From the NCBI GenBank assembly GCA_025504975.1, contig JANUWI010000008.1, positions 124,001 to 188,000 on the forward strand: a DNA stretch of 64,000 nucleotides, read 5' to 3'. Shown here piece after piece: positions 54,409 through 64,000 of the stretch. The stretch comes from Plenodomus lindquistii. Its lineage: Eukaryota > Ascomycota > Dothideomycetes > Pleosporales > Leptosphaeriaceae. The notes under the pieces were generated by a model, which was not told where the DNA came from, searched no databases, and was given only the letters and a program-made list of their open reading frames with translations. The first letter of the stretch is position 1; each line of letters starts with the position of its first letter. A program made the position numbers and the translations under genes.

Positions 54409-55347
54409 ATGGCTAGCCAAAAGCTCACCATCTCGACAACGTTGTCGCTCGCAACCTCCAAGTACAAGATTCCGCAAATTGGCTTCGGCGTTTACCAATC
54501 ACCCCCTGAAGTATGCGTCGCGTCTTGTAAGACTGCGCTCGAAGGCGGCTACCGCCACATCGATACCGCGCAATACTACGAGAACGAGACTGAAGTCGGC
54601 CGCGCTCTTAAAGAGTCCAAGGTTCCGCGCGAGGAAGTCTACATCACCACGAAGATTCTTTTCGCCGGTGAGGACGCAGACTCCACATATGCGAAGCTCG
54701 TGGAGAGCGTGGAGAAGCTCGTGGGCAAGGACGGATATGTGGATTTGTTCTTGATTCATAGCCCGAACTTTGGACCTGAGAAGAGGAAGCTCATGTGGAA
54801 CGCGCTTGAGAAGCTGAAGGGTGAGGGCAAGACGAGGGATATTGGGGTTAGCAATTACGGGGTTGGACATATCAAGGAGATTGCCTCGATAGCTACGTCG
54901 GAAAAGGTACCTGCTGTGAACCAGATTGAGGTATGTAGCCCCCGATTCCCGCTTCCCCCCTCTCCCCAACATCGATGGTATTATATCGTTGTCTAACAAC
55001 CGCCTACACAGCTCCATCCCTGGTGCCAACAACGCACCGCAGTCAAATACTGCCAGGACAACAACATCGTAATCGAAGCCTACTGCCCCATCGTGCGCAA
55101 CCAAAAGGCCTCGGACCCAACTCTCACCAGCATCGCCAAGAAACACAACGTCGAGCCAAACCAAGTCCTCATCCGATGGAGTCTACAAAAGGGCTTTGTA
55201 CCGCTGCCTAAGAGCGATACACCAAGCAGAATCGCAAAGAATGCAGATGTATACGGGTTTGAGCTGGACAAGGAGGATATGGAGAAGTTGGATGGATTGG
55301 ATGAAGGTGACAAGGGTGCAATTGTGCAGGCCGTTAGCAATGAGTAA
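54409..55347 (+). CDS. Aldo/keto reductase
   Basis: Two exons, 54409-54930 and 55012-55347 (intron GTATGT...CACAG, 81 nt), giving 285 aa, the normal size. NADPH-dependent carbonyl reductase of the AKR3/AKR5-like type with the catalytic tetrad D52, Y57, K82 and H117 (HIDTAQYYENE, ITTKI, LFLIHSP). Cofactor-loop motifs near the C terminus are GFVPLPKSDTPSRI. Substrate unknown. An upstream in-frame ATG at 54265 would add 48 residues with no acidic residue and many Arg/His/Ser (e.g. RAAIHHSSRRQLLTAPRSLL), possibly a mitochondrial presequence; I chose 54409 because it directly precedes the conserved fold. Confidence 0.9.
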
Positions 55348-55645
55348 GGGACCTTGTTATCGTAACTGAGATGGTTGGAAGGCTTTATCCAAACAAAAGT
55401 ATGCGCTTAGATACCATACATCGCCGTGAAAAGAGACTGGCATGATCGTGCTCCAACCTGCCCCTGCCCCGCTCCCGAATTTCCCCCCGCCCCACCATCC
55501 ATCCCACCACGCGCACACACAAAAACTCCCAAAATTCAATCAAACACCCTCCTGACCCACCTCCTAACCCATTACTCCTGTCCTAATACATATCGACTGC
55601 GCATATAAACCCTCCAAATCCGATCCGCCCCATCAAAATAAAATT

Positions 55646-55770
55646 GGTTTTGTAGTGTAAGTTTCACACTGCAGCTTGAATACCCAGCAGCCCGCTAATC
55701 TACAAATAGGTAGCGGTTATCACTCCAGATTCTGATTCTGGTAACCCCGGTTCGAGTCCGGGCAAGACCT
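55646..55770 (+). tRNA. tRNA-Gln(CUG) interrupted in the D arm by 53 nt
   Basis: The 3' two-thirds are a textbook tRNA: anticodon stem CCAGA/TCTGG at 55725-55741 with loop TTCTGAT (anticodon CTG), and T arm CCCGG/CCGGG with B box GGTTCGAGTCC at 55749-55759. The 3' acceptor strand CAAGACC (55763-55769) pairs with GGTTTTG at 55646-55652 (7 bp, one G-T), discriminator T. Between GGTTTTGTAGT and GTAGCGGTTATCAC lie 53 extra bases (55657-55709). Removing them leaves a 72-nt tRNA with an intact D stem GTG/CAC. A run of five T at 55802-55806 could end Pol III transcription. The A box is split by the insert, so the gene may be inactive unless promoter use is unusual. Confidence 0.75.
55657..55709 (+). 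other. Intron-like insert inside the tRNA-Gln D arm
   Basis: 53 nt beginning GTAAGT, with GCTAAT at 55694-55699 and ending AATAG: donor, branch and acceptor all match the protein-gene introns of this window. It is not at position 37/38, where eukaryotic tRNA introns lie. The trinucleotide GTA is present on both sides (55657-55659 and 55710-55712), so the exact boundary is ambiguous and a 3-bp target duplication is possible. Confidence 0.7.
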
Positions 55771-56258
55771 CTGAGTTTCTTGATTTGGAAAAGGAATTTG
55801 ATTTTTGTTGTCGAGGTGTTTTGCTCGCTCTCTTTGATTTTTTTTAATCTTGGAGTTTTTGGTGCAGGTAGGTAGGTAGGTAGGTAAGTGTAGGCATTGA
55901 TTGGTGTTTGTCCTCAATAGTAGAGGGAGACGTTACTCTAGTAGTGTGTAATAATGTTTAGATTATGTTCTTCGTCTTGGTCTAGTTATATACATACACA
56001 TACACCTCGTGCTCTACATTACTTGAAGCTTAGGTAGTTCTCGTACACCTCGCCTTCATACCACCAGCCGTAGACCTTCCAACAGCACCCTATCAAGCAC
56101 ACAAATGGAACGTAGTGCAAGGCTGCGCAGTACCGTTCGGCATGCCGCCTGGTATCATAAAAAAAAGAACATACACGCTAACAAGAAAATGCTGTTCATG
56201 CAGGGGAAAAAAAGGGGGGGATCCAAGAATTGCAGACGAACGAAGGTGAAAAGAAGGA
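55771..56258. other. Intergenic spacer with (GTAG)n tract
   Basis: 488 bp between the tRNA and the permease 3' end. It holds T-runs, the short (GTAG)n repeat at 55867-55886 and an A/G-rich stretch near 56157-56220. No gene seen. The 298 bp before the tRNA (55348-55645) is the reductase 3' UTR and a C-rich stretch. Confidence 0.5.
55867..55886 (+). repeat. (GTAG)n tetranucleotide repeat
   Basis: About five copies of GTAG about 100 bp downstream of the tRNA-Gln gene. Confidence 0.85.
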
Positions 56259-58141
56259 TCAGCAGAAGAACTTGTACACCTTCTTCCACTTTGGCCACTT
56301 GCGCTTCTCTTCCCGCTCCTCTTCGATTAGGGCCTGGATGTTGAGTTCCCGGATGCCGGTCACAAGATCCATGTTATGTGATCGTACCATGGGCGTGCGA
56401 AACCAGAACTTGTATGGTAGGTAGAAGGCGATGGTGACTGGAAGTGCGAGATAGACACTGAAGAAGCGTTGCAGACGCCCAGACGTGCTGAGCTCATCCA
56501 TATCGATTGGCGCAACGGAAACGTAAAATTGCGCGACTAGGACGAGGCAGTTGAGGAAGAGCCCGACGTAGGATCCGATGATACCGGGTTGCGAGCGGAA
56601 GGCCAGTTCGTCGAGGCTGTGGCCTTGAACTTTCCAACCTTGACGGAAGCGGATGTGCGCAAGACAGATCGAGAGCCATGTGAAAATTGCAGAGAGTGCA
56701 GAGAGCGCGAGGAGCCAATTGAAGGCTTGATCCTGGAGTTCGCGCTTTGCACCGGCGAGAAAGGCGAGCAAGCCGAGGGAAGAGGCGAACGCGATGGAGA
56801 CTAGAGGGCGACCTTGACGATCAATGTAGGCAAAGATGCGAGGAGCCTGGTGTTGCTCCGCGAGCGCGGCGAGTGTACGCGAGGAGCCGTAGATGGATGA
56901 GTTGCCGACTGAGAGGACGGCGATCATGATGACGGCATTGAATACGGATGGGAGACCCTCGATTCCCGCATTTTTGATGGCGATGACAAAGGGGGAGGCG
57001 ACGATGTCGGCACTGTTGCTGTTTTGGAGGAGTCTAGGGTCATTGTAGGGAACGAGGACACCGACGATGGTTAGAGAGACGATGTAGAAGAGCGAAATTC
57101 GCCAGAAGACCTGCTTCACGGCTGTGGGTAGCGATTTGCGAGGGTTGGCTGTTTCGGCTGCTGCGAGTCCGACGAGCTCGGTTCCGGAGAAGGCGAATGC
57201 TGCATTGACAAACACACTGCACAGCCCCTTGAAGCCATTATTGAAGGCACCGGGGTCACGCCAGAATTTGCCTCCAATGTAGCCGCCCTCTGGACCCCCG
57301 CCAATGTTGATAATAATTCCGAGTATTATGAAGCCAATGACTGCGGTGATTTTGATAATGGAAAAGACAAATTCGGCTTCACCGTATCCCTTGACACTGC
57401 ATATCGTTAGTTGTGTCCATTAGACTGAGAGATAGTGTGTACTTGCCCGAATAAATTGATAATGATGATTAGCACGAGGAATACGGCGACCCATGCGTTG
57501 TTGTTGACCGATCCGTGGTTCCAATACTCGATGGTAAAAGTTGCGGCGACGATCTCGAGTGGTAGCACTACCAACCATTGCAGAGCGTAATTCCATCCCA
57601 TGGCAAAACCCCACGCTGGGTCGAGAAAGCGTGTGGAATAGGCCGAGAAGGATCCGGCTACGGGGAAAAGTACCGCCATCTCGCCGAGTGCATGCACTGT
57701 GCAGTACAACATGACACCGACGAGACAGTAGGCGATGACCAAGGACGCTGGACCTCCGTTTGCCAATGCTTGCCCTGAGCCGACGAAGAGACCAGTACCT
57801 GGCAGCAATCAGTACGGTGGATCGACCGGCCAAAAGCCACGTGCCGGGAACGTACCGATGGAGCCTCCGATAGCAATCATCTGCAAATGGCGACCTTTGA
57901 GCCTCCGCGCAAGTGGTGAATTGGCTGTGTTGGCGGCAGCGCCTTCGACGTCGTAAACTTTGCCATCGGCGCCCATGCTGCCCTTGGGCGTCATGGCAAA
58001 ATTCGGATCCCGTTTGAAGCTCTCAATGACACGACGGCCAATGCCTTCGCGGTACCGTGATGATTCGCCATAGTAGTCTGAATTTTGCGACTGTCTCCCA
58101 AAGCTCTTTTCAGTGCCATACATGTCGTCGTCGATGGTCAT
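56259..58141 (-). CDS. General amino-acid permease (AAP/YAT family)
   Basis: Three exons: 58141-57856, 57798-57447 and 57396-56259, giving 591 aa. Intron 1 is GTACGT...CCAG; intron 2 starts GCAAGT, a GC-AG intron, and is needed to give NLFGVKGYGEAEFVFS. A hydrophilic N tail of about 80 residues with Ser/Lys sites precedes LKGRHLQMIAIGGSIGTGLF, the TM1 signature of fungal amino-acid permeases. About 12 TM segments follow, with PVAGSFSAYSTRF, WNYALQW, FVNAAFAFSGTELVGLAAAE and RTLAALAEQHQAPRIF. It ends in a cytoplasmic KKVYKFFC, where the terminal FFC/FWC-type motif is usual for Gap1-like carriers. Plasma-membrane proton symport of amino acids; specificity not readable. Confidence 0.92.
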
Positions 58142-61100
58142 GATTTCGTCGAGGGCGCGGCGGGGGCACCGCTGATGTTAAGCGCAGGCGCAGGTGGCTA
58201 GCAAAGGACTGCAGTGGGTCTGCAGGCCGTCGGCCGGAAGTGCAGTCGTGGGCGGGTGTGGTGGTGGGTGGTGAAGGGCCTTTTGGGAAGGGGAGGTCTT
58301 GTGTATGGGTTGCTGGCGTCCTCAAGCCTCGGGGCGGTTGGGCGCAGGCGGTTCTTGAGCGCGAGCTCCACGGAGAAGGCGTCAGGGTCGAGGTCGCGCC
58401 CAGACGGTCGGGTAAGTGACAGTGGGTGAGGGCGGCGGGCCTAGCACAATGGAGGGATGAGTAGGCGCCGGGGGGTGGTGACAGCATCAGGCCTAGCCGG
58501 GCGCATCTTTATCGCAGGCGGCGCGGCTGCTTATTGGATCTAATGCTGGTCGCAGCGACAGCATCCCGCACATTTGAATGCCAATGCGTTGGATGGCGAA
58601 CGTCGTGCGAGACGGTGCTGCGACTCGCGCCCACGCGGCGCCCTGGCCCAGAGGGGGCTCGCAGTGTCACTGTGCGCAAGCCCTTGGTGGGGCATGTCAT
58701 TCACAGTGCTTTCCACGACGGCGCAGTCCGACGGCGACATTGCCTGCGCCCACGGCCCACGGCCCACGGCACGGCCAACTGTCACCGTGTGTTGCGAATC
58801 GGTGTGGATAAACGGTTTTTGCTTGGTGTGCCGACGCGATGGCAGATGGCAGGCTCGGCCTCGACACCGGTGGCGCTTGCCATTCGTTCGTCTTCTGGAA
58901 GGATGCAAGCACGGCCTTTTCTTATCAATCGGGCGATAGTCCTCCCGCCATCCAGGCCTGGCATCAAATTCAAATGGCGGGCGAGTTGCTCACGAGACAT
59001 GCGCTGCCCAATGGCCCGTGGCTTGTCTGGCCAGTTGTTCCCTTCAATGCAACTCGAACAGCATACCACAGTAAGTATCAGGTCATGGCTCTGCTGTATT
59101 GGCTGGCCTCGAATACGAATCTGCAATCTGCAATCTGCCTCCAGCCTGTAGCCAACGCTACCGTATACCTCGCATGGTCATCTCAACAGTGGTACACCAC
59201 TCTCAACGGCTAGACCCTCGACAGGCGGCAAATCAAAGCCTGCAGTCACCATCACCGTGCCGCAATATCAGCAGCCGCGTCGTCGACTTTCAAAACGGCC
59301 GGTAAGACGGGTAAATCATGTCGCGTCTCACTGATTCCTCGCGCCTGAATAGCCTCCTACACTTTGCTCCTGCCAGCTGCAGGGGCAGACCACGGAGCCT
59401 CTAATTTGACTCCATCTTCACCAAGCACGCTATGCAGGTACAGTCACCAACCCGCCATCACAACGCTCCAGACGCGTCCAAAACAAGTCGGCCAATGCAG
59501 CGCATACGGTGCCGCGAATCCATAACATAACAATGTTGGTGTTTTCTCGCCAACAGCACACTCCTGCCCTGCCCAAGCCGCTGGGTTCGCCTGACGCCAT
59601 GTGCAACCACCGGCACTCTGACGAGCCACTGCATGAACACAAGTTCGCTCATTACGGTCCAGGCCGCATCTGTGCGACACTCGCTCATACGCCCAACTGG
59701 CCCTTGTACAGCCTCTTGTCGAGTCCAACATGTCACCATTACTATCGTTGTCTCACATCTCATTTCCCCCCTATCACTCTCAATCTTGGACCAGAGTTCA
59801 ATCACGATGGGCGGAAATAGCCTGGCATGAACCCACATGTACTGCATGTCACTGCCTGCCCACATGGGTTAGGCCACAAAAACGCCTCAACGCATCGCAG
59901 ACCCCTCCACTCGTCCGCTTGCGACACCACAGCAGAGCGCAGCCGATAGCGAAGGCGCCATGATGTCGCCACGGTCAATTCTACGCGATAGCCTTCTACC
60001 TCTTTGGCTTTTTGTTTCTAGCCCTCTTCTACGGTATCGCAAAAGCTCTGCACAGTCCACGCCTCAATTGCACGATCAAGTCATCCCCCCAATTTTTACC
60101 GTCACAGCGCCTTGCGCCATCCTTCGCACAGATGCAGATTACCGAAAAAAGCAATACCACCAATCCACTTTACCCCACAGATCCTCCAAGCCAACAACTG
60201 CGCATTGTGCGAGACATTGACTTTGCTTTTGCGTTGCAAGCATACACACCATACTCTGCAGCTACTTAACCTCGTACTTGACGCGACGTCTCACAACAGA
60301 ACAGTCTTCTTACTCTCGAACCTGAAGGGATTTCATACATCCAGCGCGTCATGTAAAGTCTACTTCCGCGGCACCATCAGCAACCACACCGCATATTCAT
60401 TCCTGAACCCCGTCTCGCGGACCACAAGACGCGTGGCACGCACATGGCACCTGTGCGCAAGGGCGAACCGAGCGCTGGCAAAGTTTCGCCCACGCAGTCT
60501 AATTCTAGTAATCATTGTCGAAAAGGTGTGGAGGTTGAATGTCACCGCCGCAGTACGGTAGGTAGGTCCATCCGGCCAACCCTCACCATCAAGAATATCC
60601 CGTGTCGGTTTGTAATTCCGTCTACTACACTTGACGGCCTTGATAATCTACCTAGATACTCGGGTACCGGCGCAGGCCAGCGCATCGGGTTCGTCATGCC
60701 GGCAGTAGAGTAAACGCAGGACTAATACCCACGGCTCTGCTTATCTACTTCTCGCCTCGCTGCTGCAACTAAAACGCGCGAGAGATCGGAGAGATTCAAG
60801 CAGAGATCTGGATTGTACTACGTTACGCCACTTGCGCATGCATCTAACCCCCCCCCCTACCCATCCTCTTCCGGTGCCATCGGGTTCTCGTTTGGGATAC
60901 TTGCTTTTCTGGTCCTTGGGGTTGCAGCCGCAGTGGTGTGTTGTTTGACTGTACTTTGTTGTGCACACGGTAACGGTAACGGCAAGTGCGAGGGTGGGCG
61001 GGCGGAAGGGGGAAGGGGGGAAGGGGAAGATGTGTACCGAGTACCACTATCCCTACTGATTCAGATCCTCCGTGATGTCGTATGCACGTGGTGTTGTGCG

Positions 61101-62264
61101 CTGGATTGTCTCAGCTGGGTATGTGAGGCTGGTGGTGTTGCGATAGGGTAGGTAGGTATGTGACCACGCGATGTATTGGATGACCGTGTTATGGGGGTGG
61201 CGGAAAGGATGCAGGCAATAGTGTAGCGAGCATATACATATTTAGTCATGTACAAATGAGACATTTGTGCTGCCCTGGCGTAGATATAAGAGTAGCCACT
61301 TAAGTCTACCCCTACGTACGAAGAGCGGTGGCGTATGTAGTATGGTAGCCACATATCTACATCACCCCATTATAGTCCACAAACCAGAATCATGCCCCAC
61401 TGTTTGTGAACGGTACGTACAACTAGACAGCTCTCGCATGGAGTCGAGGATGCCTGGTCAAAGTAAAGATGTGCGATTGAACGTTCAGGTTGTAATCTGC
61501 GACCCAGCACGACACACCAAGTCCACCCCATCCCAGCCCACAGTACAAACCCATCACACTTGCCATTCCTCTCCGATGAATCCGTAAACTACACTCCTAC
61601 CCCTCATGCCCATCACACCATTCCTACAATCCTTTTGCACAAACACAACCAACCCAGCACGCAACCAAAAAAACGGACACAAGTGCTACAAACAAAAAAG
61701 TGATGTAATCTACGTATATACTTGTGCCATAACAAAGAGGTATCCTAACGAAAAAACATAAAAAAAAAATGTTGTCCAAAGGTAAGAAGGAAACCGAAGA
61801 TTGAGCGCTATGTATGCGTCAAAAGTGGCGGGTGGATGAGGGTGAGTGGTCTATGTAAGAATAGGGATGTGTATGGACAGGTGGGGGAGAAATTGGGTGG
61901 GTGGGTGGGAAGATGAGGAAGGATATGGGTGGGTAAGAAAAAGAAGAAGTAAGAAGTAAGAAGTAAAAACGCAACGAAAAATACTCCCAAGGGCTAAAGA
62001 AGAAATAGTAGAAAGGAAGAAGAAAGAAAAAAAAGAAGAGAAACAAGAAAAAAAAACGCCCATCATGCTCATACAACAAACACTCAGATCAGCACCAAAA
62101 AAACACACCCACAATCCATATGCACCATCATCTCGCAAAAAAATAAAAATCGCCAAAACAAATCCTCAAGTCCCCCGCTCAATCATCAAACTCTCATTAT
62201 ACAAGCCCCCCCCCCCTTTCCCCCGTCTCCTTCCCCCCTTCTCCAAAACACCACACCACACATC
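58142..62264. other. 4.1-kb spacer without a recognised gene
   Basis: The longest gene-free stretch in the window, between the permease start and the kinase 3' end, both on the minus strand. Open frames on both strands (for example 58534-59151 plus) have no domain, no plausible splicing and biased composition. A GGTAACGGTAACGGC-type repeat lies near 60968-60984 and A/G-rich low complexity at 61930-62060. The left part must contain the permease promoter. Confidence 0.45.
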
Positions 62265-64000
62265 TCACGTCTTCACCCCCGGACTCCCCAACGCCGCCCC
62301 CTCCTCCTCAACAACCTCCTCCCCCACCCCCAACGCAACTCTAAAATCCACCACTTCAACCTCCTCCTCCTCCTCCCCCTCATCTTCCTCCGTAATCCCC
62401 AAAATCTCTCCGCTACGTCTCCCCTGCACACTCGTCGCCCGACTCCCCGTCTCGCCACCACCGGAGCGACTTCTCCACGCGGCGCCTGGGCCCGCATTCG
62501 CCGATGAAGAAGTACTCACGCTAAGCATTGGTCCTTTGAAGGGGGAGCGTTTCCTCTTTGCGAATACCAACCCGGGAGATTGCGGTGCGATGGACGATGT
62601 GGTGCCGAATGCGGCTGTGGATTCTGTGGGGAAGCCTTGCCTTACGAGGCGGATGTTAGACGGGAAGGTCGAGGATGTAGGTGTAGCGGGGAGTACTTTG
62701 ACGCTTGCGTGCGGGCTCTTGGGGACGCGCGAGGTGTTGGGGCCAGAGGTGCTGGTCGAGGGTGACACGATGCTGATGGAGGATGTGGAGGATGCTTTGG
62801 AATGCGTGTGTTGGTGGTGTGGCATGGAGCGGATGGAGGATACGCTGCTTGATGTTGATTTACGACCGCGTAGACCGCCGGAACTGCGGCGGTAGGAGGA
62901 GCGTGGGGTGAGGGGGGCGGGGGACGCGGAGAGGCGACGGACGCTGCCTGAGCCGTGGGTTGAGACGCGTGAGCGGGGCTGGTGCTGGTGTGATGTTGTT
63001 GGGGAGAGGGTGTTGGTGTGTACGGAGCTTCTGTTTGCTGTGCTTAGTCTTTTCAAGTCTCCATTTCCTCGCTCGTTGCCTCCGCTTTTGGTACTACCGT
63101 TTCCTGACATCTTGGGCGAACGGCCGCCGCTGCTGGCTTTTGAGTGGGGGCTTCGCGCGCGTTTACTGGTTTCTTTGATCCAGTTTCGTAGCGACATGAG
63201 GTGGTTGATGAATGGTTGTTTGCGTCGTCGGTTCTTGGGCACGAAGCCGTTGGGGGAGAGGAGGTCGGGGTTTGTGGATACGGTTTGGAGCATTGTGGAG
63301 CGGGATCTGCGGCGCTCGAGGTCCTTTGCTGGGAGTGGGGGGCGCGAGGAGGAGTTTGAGGTGCGGGAGCGGTGGGAGGAGATTGAGGGGAGGGGTTTGT
63401 CGGAGGAAGGGAGGGGAGGTGTGGTCATGGAGCTGGATTCGGGGAGGTCGGGGAGGTCGGGTACGCCTGGGGATCGTTGTTAGTTGCGTGGAAAGAGATG
63501 GAGGAGGAGGAGGAGGAGAAGAAGAAGAAGGGAGAGGGGCATACTGTGCATACTCCTGCGATTCATAGTCCGCCCGCGACTTTTGGGGGTGACACTGTGT
63601 CCAGATGAAGGGAGTCCATCTTCATCAATCTCCTTGATCGTCGGCGCCATCTTCTCCAACGCACTACTAGCCGCGCTCAATCTTCTTAAACTCTTTGCTT
63701 CAGCCTCTCTTTCCTTTCTCTTCCGTTCCCGCCTCTTCGCTTTCCGTTCCTCCTTTTCAAGCAGCAATGCCCACCACCCAGCCAACGAGTCACACCGCTG
63801 TGCCAACACATTCTCAATCACCATATCAATATCCACGCCTGCCGCCCTCATCCGCTGTAGCACCTCCTTCTCCAACTCTGTCGAAAACGGCGGAGGCTGC
63901 TGCAACTTGAGCGTCTCCTGCTGCCGGGGCGCATGTTCGCTCAACCACGGATTCTGCAGTATATCCGCGAGCGTCGGTCTCAGAATCGGTCGTTTCGACA
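62265..64000 (-). CDS. Protein kinase, C-terminal part (gene continues past right edge)
   Basis: Minus-strand gene whose 5' part lies beyond 64000. The window holds exon 64000 to about 63545 (or 63554) and the final exon 63466-62265. The first visible residues, SKRPILRPTLADILQNPWLS, are subdomain XI, the end of a Ser/Thr kinase catalytic domain. Next is a short helical UBA-like segment (LEKEVLQRMRAAGVDIDMVI), a coiled basic run (KEERKAKRRERKRKERE), and a long Ser/Arg-rich disordered tail ending in an acidic stretch. The layout resembles fungal CAMK-group kinases of the Snf1-related kind; a Kin4 or other assignment would be a guess. Two GTATGC donors eight... nine bases apart, both phase 1, make the splice donor ambiguous. 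The Leu-rich read-through past them is polypyrimidine intron sequence. Confidence 0.75.

Noticed and set aside
58534..59151. 205-codon plus-strand open frame in the 4.1-kb gap
   Set aside because: Composition is Arg/Cys/Ser-rich as in random GC-rich DNA, with no domain, and overlapping frames are equally open.
63480..63560. Poly-Leu hydrophobic tail as a transmembrane anchor of the kinase
   Set aside because: The Leu run is a polypyrimidine stretch read through past a GTATGC donor; splicing to 63466 restores the Ser-rich frame.

Overview
This 64 kb window comes from the nuclear genome of a filamentous ascomycete. The evidence is short GT-AG introns of about 45-150 nt with CTAAC/CTAAT branch sites, fungal-only families (CSI2, ERJ5, COX23, GTS1-type ArfGAP), long disordered Ser/Pro-rich proteins and many simple-sequence tracts in the spacers. 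The protein style suggests a dothideomycete, perhaps Pleosporales; that placement is inference. No CRISPR array, intact transposon or recognisable secondary-metabolite cluster is visible.

Layout. 1-21.8 kb is dense and mostly housekeeping: a 5'-truncated SNF2/RING protein (IRC20/SHPRH type), a cysteine-rich single-pass surface protein, a mitoribosomal SOD-fold protein, a STAND-N-like/disordered protein, a disordered acidic protein, a PRA1/YIP3 protein, the ER J-protein ERJ5, CSI2, FCF1, an FKBP and a four-exon COX23. 23.4-29 kb holds an Fe(II)/2-oxoglutarate oxygenase and a large RING protein. 29-41 kb is gene-poor, with a Ser-rich phosphoprotein-like gene, a SWIM-motif protein and a compact two-exon bZIP factor separated by 2-3 kb spacers, one of which carries decayed coding sequence. 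41-50 kb has a GTS1-like ArfGAP, a one-TM protein, a J-domain protein and a secreted GH2 glycosidase. 51-58 kb has a multi-TM protein gene carrying two in-frame stops, an aldo/keto reductase, an interrupted tRNA-Gln and an amino-acid permease with a GC-AG intron. After 4.1 kb of spacer, the 3' part of a protein kinase gene runs off the right edge.

Several genes face each other across 0.6-0.8 kb shared promoters (5.05-5.67, 13.1-13.7 and 17.9-18.7 kb). Functions are mostly independent. Recurring themes are mitochondria (mitoribosomal protein, COX23, an FKBP with a presequence-like N terminus), the secretory pathway (PRA1, ERJ5, CSI2, ArfGAP) and ribosome biogenesis (FCF1).

The most unusual object is the tRNA-Gln(CUG) gene at 55646-55770. 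Its D arm is split by 53 nt that look like a spliceosomal intron (GTAAGT...GCTAAT...ATAG), and removing them leaves a perfect 72-nt tRNA. All exon joins were made by eye from splice motifs, reading-frame phase and family resemblance; no database search or transcript data were used.
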